Shown: piece after piece, positions 11,908 to 21,095 of the stretch
Layout: each line of letters opens with the position of its first letter
Position numbering within the stretch: the stretch's first letter is position 1
Source: Pilasporangium apinafurcum
Taxonomy: Eukaryota > Oomycota > Peronosporomycetes > Pythiales > Pythiaceae
Direction of reading: 5' to 3'
Assembly (NCBI GenBank): GCA_001600495.1
Contig: BCKE01000009.1
Coordinates: 320,508 to 384,507, forward strand
DNA length: 64,000 bases
Program-made: the position numbers and the translations under genes
Notes under the pieces: model-generated
What the model saw: the letters and a program-made list of their open reading frames with translations, nothing else
What the model was told of the DNA's origin: nothing
The model's database searches: none

Positions 11908-13108
11908 ATGGCGTTTATGACAGCAGAATTCGATGTTTCCAAGACGCCTGTGACATCGACAGCATTGCAGGCGGCTGCCAAGAAGGTAATGTAATCACCT
12001 TATTGGCTAGATGACGTGTGCTTGCAGATATTTAATTACTCTTATTACATCTTTGTGTCGGGCACATGATTTGGTAGGCTGTGAACACTGCAGCAAAGAA
12101 GAGTGCGAATCTCCGCGAGCTGGTGACTATTACGAAGGAAACGATAGAGAGTTCTAATGGACTCGGATGGCATGTACTCGGTGGCAAGGATTTTGCTGTA
12201 GACCTGCGCTATGTATGTATATGATGAAAATTTGGATGGCTTCATGAGAGAACAGCAAACTCATGGTTGTTCATGTTATCTGCATTTAGAGGAAAGGTGC
12301 TTGTGTGTTACTTTCCAGTAAAACATCGAAAGTGAAGATGTTGCTCTACCGTACCACGCCTGCATTGACACCACTGCCTACAAAGGATCATGAAGCTTTG
12401 GTCAATGCATCTAGCTCTTCCTTGAAATATAAGATCAAGTGGTTTGACAGTGACATGTCAGACGAAATGCAAGAATTGGTAGCCAGCAAAGTGCAATCAC
12501 TCTACGAGCAATATCAGCATGCCGCTGATGTAGATACAAAAATGGCTCAAGCATTAAAGGTAAACAAGATAGAATGATATCTGTGACCGTTAGAGCTGAT
12601 AATTACCTGGCTGACTGACTGGTATGGATTTTGATAGCACTCGATGACATTCGCATACGGTCACACGTGGCAAGTGATCGTCGCCACGACGCGTGAGCTA
12701 TTTTGTGCGCCTCATTACGAGCCAGAGACGTTTGGTGATCTCACCATTGACAACAAGATTCGCGTTATCCTGTATCGCCACGGTGGTGCAGATCTCGACT
12801 CCCATTTGGATGTGACGCAGTTTGGCCACAAACTGCTCTTGCTGCTCGCAGCGGTGTGTGTTGTTGTCTACGGATACTTGTCGATCACCACTACAGACTT
12901 GCACGTGCGTTGCAACGTCGATACAAGTAGCAAGAACGAGACTACTTCTCTATTACCAGAAGATTGCACAGAGGACCAAATGGCGCTAGCAAAGGTGCAT
13001 ACGACGTGGAAGTTTGGGGCGTTCATAGGGATCATTCTGTTCACGGTTTTGGGGTCTTTCCTGCGGATCTATATGAAGACACTCCGCCAAAAAGCCAAGC
13101 ATTTATAG
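11908..13108 (+). CDS. Tandem LC8-like dynein light chain protein with two membrane helices
   Basis: Four exons: 11908-11985, 12078-12212, 12290-12559 and 12638-13108, all phase 0, 317 aa. Two copies of the dynein light chain type 1 (LC8) fold can be read. Copy A (about residues 33-93) contains a helix (ANLRELVTITKETIE), GWHVLGGKDFAVDLRY and KVKMLLYRT. Copy B (about 124-211) begins SDMSDEMQELVASKVQSLYE, has YGHTWQVIVATTRELF in place of the YG..WH.IVG.NFGS strand, and ends IRVILYRHGG. Two hydrophobic helices follow (about 226-244 and 286-304). They flank a roughly 40-residue loop with two Cys and an NET glycosylation sequon, then a basic tail. LC8 proteins are normally about 90-residue soluble dimerisation hubs, so this looks like a membrane-anchored intramolecular LC8 pair. 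Homology is motif based; role is inferred. Confidence 0.7.
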
Positions 13109-13436
13109 AAGAAGAAACATTCCAATCACTATGAAACCTTTTGACTTCATGTGTGCGTGAATACTATTGGTCTTTGTGAGTTTGCTTGGCTCATCACCAC
13201 CACTTCATCGTTGTCTTTGAGATGTGCATGATAACGTTCAGTCAGTCTTTTTATCCACATTCTTCGAAGTTATCTGAAGAAGCTACTACTCATGTCGATC
13301 AAATTTCAGCAATTTTCTCAATAAATAACGTAAAGTGAGTCAATGCTTCTCCTACGACCACATGCTATTGTGCCTGTAATCAGCCACACGTATCTCTAAG
13401 CCTCACAAGCTCTTGTCCAACGAGCTACATGAACTT
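13109..13436. other. Convergent 3' intergenic region
   Basis: Between the ends of the LC8-like gene and the minus-strand gene that follows. It contains presumptive 3' untranslated sequence only. Confidence 0.4.
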
Positions 13437-14684
13437 TCATAGCACGGATAAATATGACGAGTATGTGGGCACGAGCGCATGTACATTCGACTCTTCCCAT
13501 TGCAATGTAAACTTGGGCAAGTCATCCACGAGTTGCTGCATAATCGACGCAAAGCGCGCGCCTCTGGTTGCCACTGCACGCACTGTTTGGATTGTTGTCC
13601 CTCCAAGGCGCTTCCCCATGAAAAATGGACGGAAGAGGAATCTACTTAGCCAGAAACCAAAACAAACAGATCTGTGTCATATGAAAGCTATCCGGAACTT
13701 GAATACAAATATTTCTACAAAACTTACCCATGGCATTCCGTGGACATCCATTCTGGAACACAGTAGTCGGCAAACTGTTTCAATTGCTTTCGTGCAATAC
13801 AGACAAACTGACCCAGATCCATGTACCGCTCCAACCAGATTGTCTCCTGAAACGAACGTCCATACAGTTTATCGACTGTTCGCACCACTCGTGCACTATC
13901 GTCGATATCGTACAACACTTCCGCTGCTGACGATAAAGACAATGAGTCTTCGTCTAACAGCAAGGAGCTATTTCTACTAGCCTGTTGACGGGACGAGTTC
14001 CATACATTCTTTGCAACTGCTCGCATGCGCATCGAATGGAGGGCCTTGGCGCTCTTCCATAAGATTCTCGCATCTCCGTTGGCTGGACAAGGTTCCAACC
14101 ACAGCGCATTCCGCCAACCAAAGACTTGGTGGTGGATAGTGTTGGTAGAAGTTGTAGTTGAAGTAGTGGGGTAGGAATGGTTAAGGTACGTGAGTTCATG
14201 TGGCAAGTTCCGCACGACACCCAAGAGATAGAGCGTGTCGCTGCTGGACAAATCAGGAAGAGCAAACTGTAGCGACCGTGGCGAGCCCACAGAGGGTGCC
14301 TTAGATACAGCCGTTGGTTTAGCGCTACTATCACTAATGTTGACCCAGGCATCTGTAAGAAGCAGTCGTGGTCGTTTGTGATTTTGCTTCCGAGAGATCA
14401 TTCCACTTGATTGCCGACGTCGTTTCCGTGTCTATATCCACCACAACAAGCAGGAAACCAATGAGTTCATTCTCCATTTTCTTCATGCATTATTGGTCAT
14501 TTTTATCAAATGCACTCACCTCATTCACATCCTCCATAAGCGTATCTTCTTCTTCTTGCATGTACCATCTGCTCTTGAGCATCTGCGTCTGTTGCTGCAC
14601 ATGCCATTGCTTTCCGTTGCAAACCGCAAGCGCTACGTCATCATTGTCGGTCAACGGTGTCACCTTGTGCACAAAGACTCCCAT
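13437..14684 (-). CDS. Unrecognised protein
   Basis: Minus-strand model with exons 14520-14684, 13728-14431 and 13437-13671; donors GTGAGT and GTAAGT are strong and phases agree, giving 367 aa. I do not recognise the family. After MGVFVHKVTPLTD there is a polar region with a basic TRKRRRQ cluster, a Ser/Thr-rich stretch, then a more structured middle (TLYLLGVVRNLPHELTYLN, VFGWRNALWLEP). A segment with ETIWLERYMDLGQFVCIARK leads into a hydrophobic FWLSRFLFRPFF patch and an amphipathic C-terminus (GARFASIMQQLVDDLPKF). The third exon has an alternative frame reached by a different acceptor, but the frame chosen looks more protein-like. The open frame extends upstream of the chosen Met through low-complexity sequence that looks like 5' leader. 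Confidence 0.5.
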
Positions 14685-15737
14685 GTCTACTCGTTTGCTT
14701 TTTCCTTCTTGCCAACGAAACCAATTATGGCAGTTGATGTTTTTTTTCCTTTTTTCTCCTTTTTGCACTCCTTTGTCTGTCCTTTCCCGTAGCTCCTCGA
14801 TCTTTCCTTGGGCAGTTAGACAGGATCCGTCGGTTATCCAGGAAAATAGCGGCCGATCTTTAGGGAAAAAGTTTCTTTGGAAGAGCGGCAAGACGCAATG
14901 GCAAAAGAAATAAAAAAAAAAGCGATACCACGTGGCATGATGACCATGTGGTGGAGCGGCTTCATGCAACCCATCTGTGCTTTTTTTTCTCCAGCCGAGC
15001 GACGCACGTGCGTGGAGGATCCATCCATTAAACTCGCACATCCCCTTCCTCAGTTTCCTCTTTATTTATATTTCGACATCATCCACAGAAGAGCGAAAGG
15101 TAAAAAAGGGCAGCTGCGCTTTTCTCTCTCTCTCTCTGTAAAGATTTAAAACCACCCTATCCACAATTGGGATGTAGTCAACAATCCTTTTAAAATAAAT
15201 AAAATGTTAAATATGATGATGATATAAAAAATTATATTATATAGTATAGATTTAAAAAACCTTTATTAATTAATTGTAAGAGAGCAGATGGTATGCTGGA
15301 GGACCAACGACAGGTAATCCTCGGTAGAGACAGCGAAGATCTGAAACGACGGCAATGCAGTGGAGAGAGAGAGAGAGAAGGAGAGAGAACCAACCGATGG
15401 AAGGAAGCCATAATTTCCATACCTGGCTTGTCTCGATTATTCGAATTCTTCACCTTCTCAGCACTATGGTTCTTGGAACATCGCGCGCTCTTAACCGACA
15501 GATCTTCTTCACAATCTTTACCGACGTGCAATACTAATTGCCAGAAGATCCTCTTGTTCTATAAAATGTAACTGTTGTGATCGGATGCGCAAGATAAGAA
15601 TTCTGTCTATCTGTACGGGGGATATGAGGCTCCAATTGTAGTTTCCTTGTCCTCTCTCTCTCTCTTTTGCTCGTTCCTCACACGAACGATACTACGAAGA
15701 AGTAAAAAAAGGTCATCGATGTGGGAAACCATGTGTG
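14685..15737. repeat. Gene-poor region with microsatellites and an AT-rich patch
   Basis: A CT run lies at 15123-15137, GA-rich runs at 15362-15388, another CT run near 15653-15665, and an AT-rich block spans about 15176-15285. No gene is supported on either strand. Confidence 0.5.
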
Positions 15738-15923
15738 TTACCGTCCAGATTGGTGGTGATACCACGTAGAGAGCAGAGCTTGAGGATTCTGGTTACCATC
15801 CAAGACCGGTTTGAGTACAAAGTCCTCGCACATTTGCGCAAAGAGCATAGCAGCCAAGTCGTGGCTCATGCTGACCAATGAAGACATGGCAAGCGCAAGA
15901 ACGCCAAGTAGACCTTTCGTCAA
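15738..15923 (-). CDS. Possible small secreted protein or gene fragment
   Basis: An open frame of 61 aa beginning MTKGLLGVLALAMSSLVS, which reads as a signal peptide, followed by SHDLAAMLFAQMCEDFVLKP and QALLSTWYHHQSGR. No family is recognised. A GTAACA donor at the end could splice to a second frame at about 15696 and add roughly 24 charged residues. It lies about 100 bases from the decayed Fanzor-like gene, so it may be the 5' part of a gene broken by insertion. It may also be chance; composition is the only evidence. Confidence 0.3.
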   Translation of the reverse strand: MTKGLLGVLALAMSSLVSMSHDLAAMLFAQMCEDFVLKPVLDGNQNPQALLSTWYHHQSGR

Positions 15924-16028
15924 GTGTTGACGTCTTCGTTATCAGAAGAAACGGAAGGAAGGCAACAATGCTCAGAAGACTAAGAAAGGATCCATAGACG
16001 CAAACTAGACAAACCAAGCTCAAATAGC

Positions 16029-17113
16029 ATGCTGAAAGTGAAACTGTATCCAACAAAGGAACAGAAACAACTTCTCCACAAGATACTTGATACCCATCGC
16101 GTGGTTTATAGCAATTGTCAAACTGTCAAGAAAAGACTGGTACAAGCTGTCAACGAAAGACTTGAGTGTGAAATATCTTCCGATCACTCAAAAGCATTCG
16201 TTGACCAAATATCTTCCGGGATACCATCTAGATGTTCCGAAAGAGGTCATGAATTTGACATTTAGAGATTTCGTCAAAGCTATCATGTCATTGAAAGCTC
16301 GATTCAAATCTTGAAAGGACAAAGGAAAGAGGACGTCGTTTCCTCCGTTGAGGTTCAAATCAAGAAAGAATAGCACAACTTCGATTGAAATCCAATCTCG
16401 ATCGCTAAAGTCTGTTGAAGGTCAACTTCAATTCTTTCCACGATATTTTGGTTTCTCCAAGAATGAAAACATTATGATCAACGAGCAATTTCCGGTACTC
16501 GAGTATTCAATTCGCCTACACTGAACTCGAAAAGATCGATACTATCTGCATTTCTCCAGCAAAAGAATTCCAGCAGACAGACTCGATTCGAACGTGTACA
16601 GTCGATCCCAAAGTTTGTAGCTTCATCACGTTGTACGACCCCAATGGCATGACGTTAAGTGTGGACGCTACCAAGAATGCAATTTTCAATTGCTCTTTGT
16701 TGATCGATCGTCTCAAATCTCAGCCGTCGCAAGAAAAGTCCAAGCGAAAACATCATGTCATGAGAAAGAGAGTTTACAAGGTCTTTCGACGGATGAAAGC
16801 AATGACGTCGGACATGCATCACAAAGTCTTCAAATGATTGTCAGGCAATTATCATGAAATCCTTCCATCTTTTGAAACGTTAGAGATGACGCCCAAACAA
16901 AAAAAGATTTCAAGCAAGCCAACAAGAACAATGTGTATGTGGTCTCACTACAAGTTCAAGAAGCTACTGAAGTACAAGGTTGAAAGAACTGGAGGAAGGA
17001 TGGTCAAGTGTGAGGAACACTATACAACAAAGACTTCTTTTCAGTGTTCTCACTGTAAGTTTGTCCTTGACAGAGATGTTGACGCTGCTAGAATCATCTT
17101 TTCTCAAGAATGA
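16029..17113 (+). pseudogene. Decayed Fanzor/TnpB-like (OrfB) RNA-guided nuclease gene
   Basis: The frame is broken by two frameshifts (near 16090-16110 and 16500-16510) and two in-frame stops (about 16313 and 16835), but the family plan is readable in order. The N-terminus MLKVKLYPTKEQKQLLHK is the classic TnpB/Fanzor opening. KYLPGYHLDVPKEVMN and DFVKAIMSLKARFKS match the helical region, and LRFKSRKNSTTSIEI the sheet region. RuvC-I appears as CTVDPKVCSFITLYDPNG with its Asp, RuvC-II as EILPSFETLEM with its Glu, and RuvC-III as FVLDRDVDAARIIF with its Asp. The zinc ribbon keeps only its second pair (FQCSHC); the first CxxC is missing after HYTTKT, consistent with a short deletion. Such genes travel as IS607/IS605-related or Fanzor elements. 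This copy cannot encode an active product. Confidence 0.8.
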
Positions 17114-17200
17114 ACATCTACTCTCCTGGACTCATCGAATCTAGGTGGGAGAGGTGCCTGTTCCGTGGTTGTCAAGTTTTAACTAGCTTTTGCTAGCTAA
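17114..17200. other. Two potential hairpins just downstream of the Fanzor-like frame
   Basis: Immediately after the stop, CTCTCC (17121-17126) can pair with GGAGAG (17148-17153). A perfect CTAGC/GCTAG stem with a TTTT loop lies at 17183-17196. In TnpB and Fanzor systems the guide RNA scaffold is encoded at the 3' end of the element, so this is where a relic would be expected. Short stems also arise by chance. Confidence 0.3.
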
Positions 17201-17860
17201 GTCGGACTCGAAAAAACAGTAGCTTCTTCCTGGGTTGCTTGTACTTTGGTAACGTATATGATCTCGTGAGGTGGGGCGCACAGTAGCCACAAATTTTATC
17301 AGTAATGGGCTCAATAGGTTCGAGCAGGAGGCGGATAACATTCGATAAAACTGTTATATTTTATCATGAGAATTACTGTTGTGCCATATGTACTTAGATG
17401 AAAAAACCAATTCGTTTTAATAAGAACTTCATCAATATGGACACTGATATATTTATATATTTTTTAAAAAACCATATGTCCTTAAAATGAGGTATACATA
17501 TCTCACTAAATGACGATAGGTTCTGATAAATGTGTCCACTACTTGGGCACAAACCTGTAAAAATGAATAAATGTACCCACTGTTGGTTCTTCATGACGAT
17601 AACGTAGGACTCGAACTTAATGGCCAAACGAACAAAAACGCCGCGGTATCAGTCCATTCCACAACATTCCACGGCTGGTTAACTCGAAGGAATGAGAAAA
17701 AAATAACACAAACAAGCAAACGAGAGAGTGGGCAACAACAACGAAAAAAGTAATTAGGATCCTTTTTGAAAGACAAGCACCAACACCATCCCCGTCTCTT
17801 GGACGCTTCCAAACGTATCCTTTTTCTTCTTCTCCCTCTCTTCCTTTAAGGAACCAAGCC
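17201..17860. other. Intergenic, AT-rich
   Basis: Bases about 17340-17520 are AT-rich, with poly-A/T runs. The final 100 bases are the pyrimidine-rich leader of the GH5 gene. No gene is supported. Confidence 0.45.
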
Positions 17861-20090
17861 ATGCATTACTATTATAATCACAACGGAACCAACGAAGACA
17901 CAGACGTTGAAAGTCTGCCTTCAGCCTCGACCGCTAGTAATTCACGGCGATTGCTGTCTTTATCGTTCATCCATTCGAGTGAAATCCTCGACTCACCATC
18001 TACCAACCACAGCTACAGCCTCATGACGTACGATTCTGGATCCGATATCCCTGATACCGACTTCCTGCCTCTTTCATCAGGACCACAACAACGCCGTGAA
18101 GTGATCCCAGAGCGCGAGTCGTTTGCGTTTTCGTCTTCGTATTACAACACACATACGAGCGAGAGCGCGAGTGGTAGTGGTAGCAATGGCGCAGCTGCAG
18201 GTGCAATACCCGTGTTTCCACGTGGATCAATAATGGAACGCAATATTGAAGCAGTGAGTGGGCTACCGGGAGTTTCAGAACACAAGACAGATTACAAAGG
18301 ACGCTATCGAGTACGTCCATGGCCCTAAACTTTACCAAGCGGAACAAGAAAAAAACTAATACTCATGTGTTTGCGACGGTTTCCTTTCCTTAGATTTGGC
18401 CAGGTGTATTATTCCTACTGGTGGTGCTGATTGGCGCAGCGGTGGCGATTACGTTCAGTGCTATGTCGACGCACTCGGCGAGTGTGAAGCGACAAGAGGC
18501 ATACGCGATTCGTAAAGCGGATGGCCAGAGCATCTCCGGTGGCAATAGCTCCGGTTCACTGGATGACATTGTCTCGGATGATGGCGAGGTCGGAAATCCA
18601 AAATCTTATCCTGCCAGTGGTAAGATCGCGCTAGCAATTCATTGTTTCAAGCTGGATCAAACTAATAGATTGTCAATCATGAAAATCAGCATGCGAGCTG
18701 CCAGATTACCAAAGTAAGAACGGTAAGATTTATGCCGTGGCGGCGAACGGTACTGAAGTTGCTATTGGCATCAAGGGCGCCAACTGGTTTGGCATGGAAA
18801 CGTACGTTCATCATCTTACTTCATGAAGTTGTTTAAATCTATTTAAACTAACCGTCTATTGCTTTGTACGCAGCGGCAATGCCATCCCCTTTGGATTGTG
18901 GGATAACAACGATAACGGAACCACAGCGGTAAGTCAAACATCTTGTTTTTAGATGGTTGTTCCTAACTAACGAATTGCCTCGTTCATAGTATCAAATCGC
19001 AACGTTCTTAGCTGAGCAAAAGTTTAACGCAGTACGACTGCCATTGTGCATCCAGTCGATCAACGAGAACACTGTGCCCAACACCGGCATGATCAATACA
19101 GCCGAGAACCGTGCGATCGACGTGACCGACTACATGTCGCTGCTAAAGAGTATCATCAAGGTGCTGCAGTACCGAAATATCGGTGTGTTGCTCAGTCTAC
19201 ACACGCTTACGCCAACGGACAGTGGGTCACTCTGGTACAGTGACGAGATCTCCGAAGACGATTTCTTGGATGCAGTGGATACATTGACCTCAAATTTGTG
19301 CGACATAGAGTACTACAATATCATGGGGCTGGACGTAAAGAACGAGCCGTACGATGGCACGTGGGGGGATGACTCTGACACAGATTTTAAAGCAGGTGCT
19401 GAGAAAATCGCTAATCGTATGCTCACGGGATGTTCCAGTTGGATGGCATTCGTTGAGGGGATCAACGCCGATCACACGGTCACGATCGACGGAGAAGACT
19501 TTGATTACTATGACTGGTACGGTGGTGGACTTCAGAAGGCAGGTGATAATCCGCCCGAGTTCGATGTCGAGCATAAACTCGTGTATGCGCCGCACTACTA
19601 CACACCTGCAGTGTACCCACAAGCGTACTTTTTCGATGGAGGCACACGCTCAGGTAGTATGCTGCTGGATTACGTCGAATTGGATGATGACACATTGAAA
19701 GCACGGGTTGCAGCGACTATCGACGACATGTGTGGATACTTGGCTTCGGATTCTGGCCCAGCAATCCTGTTGGGTGAGTTTGCTGGTCTGTATGCGACTG
19801 ATTTGCATCCGAAGTTGACAACTCAACGGTGCACGGACTTTACGATCGACGTGATCAAGGGTGACAACTGGTCTGGGGGCTTCATGTGGTCATTGAATCC
19901 TGAAAGTGCGTACGAATACAACCCATCGGATACGGAAGGGTCATTCACTGAGGGACTCCTCGAAGATGACTGGCTCGAGGCTAACACTGTCTTCCTTGAA
20001 GGCATGGCTGCCATGGACGATCTGCCGAACTTGGTATCGTTCCCATGCTTTCCCACGACTGCTTCAAGCTCTGGTTCGTCCAGTTCATAG
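17861..20090 (+). CDS. Type II membrane GH5 family glycoside hydrolase (exo-beta-glucanase/cellulase-like)
   Basis: Five exons: 17861-18310, 18394-18619, 18690-18801, 18874-18928 and 18990-20090; 647 aa. A Ser/Gly-rich N-terminal tail of about 150 residues is followed by one membrane helix (WPGVLFLLVVLIGAAVAIT, about 151-173), then a linker and a GH5 TIM barrel. Barrel landmarks are IGIKGANWFGMET, FNAVRLPLCIQSI, the acid/base Glu in GLDVKNEPYDG (near 399), LVYAPHYYTPAVYP and the nucleophile Glu in AILLGEFAGLY (near 543). The topology places the catalytic domain outside the cell or in the Golgi lumen. It probably remodels beta-glucans of the cell wall. A Ser-rich C-terminus ends the protein. 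Exact glucan specificity cannot be told from motifs. Confidence 0.85.
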
Positions 20091-21095
20091 ACCATTTGTG
20101 TGTGTAGAGGTTTTTGTCTTCTTTTTGTTCAAAAACCATGTAATTTATACAGCAACAGATTTATCCACCGAACCTTTGTCATGTCGTGATGATCTCCAAA
20201 CATTTGCATTTATTGATATCTTGGAGGAAAATTTGAAAATCTAGATACCACGACCCTTGATCTGACGATTATGATGTACTGATAATGGACTGTATCAGCG
20301 AATCGCCATTGATCAAAAAATCGAGTGTTACCAACACCGTCACGTCCCCCGCTGTTCGCAGTATTGCGATCGGCTGGCTCGATGTGCAAAACTGCGACAG
20401 ACCTTTGTGATAATTACTATAATAGCAGCATCATTGTGGAAAACGAGGAAGAACTTTGTAGGTGGGTGGTGCTTCCACACCAAAAAGACAAAAATACACG
20501 CAAGCGGATCGTCACGTGCACATCATCATCATGTGAGACTCGAGCGGCTTGCACTCGGTGGGACAAGTCGCAATTCCACACAAGTATCCACCTGATCAGT
20601 TCTACATCTAAGGATAGTATACTTATCCTTCTGATTCATTTAATATGGAGTTCAAAGAACAAGAATATCAACCCATGTGGGATGGGCTAACAATCTTTAC
20701 CTCAATACAATTTAAGGTGATATAAAATGAATAATGTATAAAAAACGGTATATAAACGTCAACCATTACATAAAAATTTTGTATAAATACCTTTTTTTGA
20801 TAAAATGGTTATAAATTTTTTTGCGAAAAGAAAAATGTTCAGTACCTGTTCGGTCCATCCAACAAGCGCATAAACTCTCAATAAGACTGGCTTATTGACC
20901 AATTTTATGGGAAGCACTTATATCTTTTGCGCAGGATTCACCTCCATACCGACTCCTCACTCTTGTATTTCCACTCAAGTGCAGACACACACACACACAC
21001 ACGCGCGCACACGACGCAACCAGCTGTAGAAGGCAAGCAGTCTTCTCTCAGTCTTCCTACAGAGTGACCAGGCAATCGCAACATTACGTTCCTCC
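20091..21095. other. Intergenic, AT-rich, with CA microsatellite near the GMC gene
   Basis: About 1 kb without a supported gene. Bases about 20690-20830 are strongly AT-rich (TATAAAA-like runs). A CCAAT sequence occurs near 20900. The (AC)n tract is listed separately. Confidence 0.5.
20985..21012. repeat. (AC)n/(GC) microsatellite
   Basis: A run of nine AC dinucleotides followed by GCGCGCACAC, about 85 bases before the start of the GMC-PAN gene. It may form Z-DNA in the proximal promoter, but this is inference. Confidence 0.9.
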
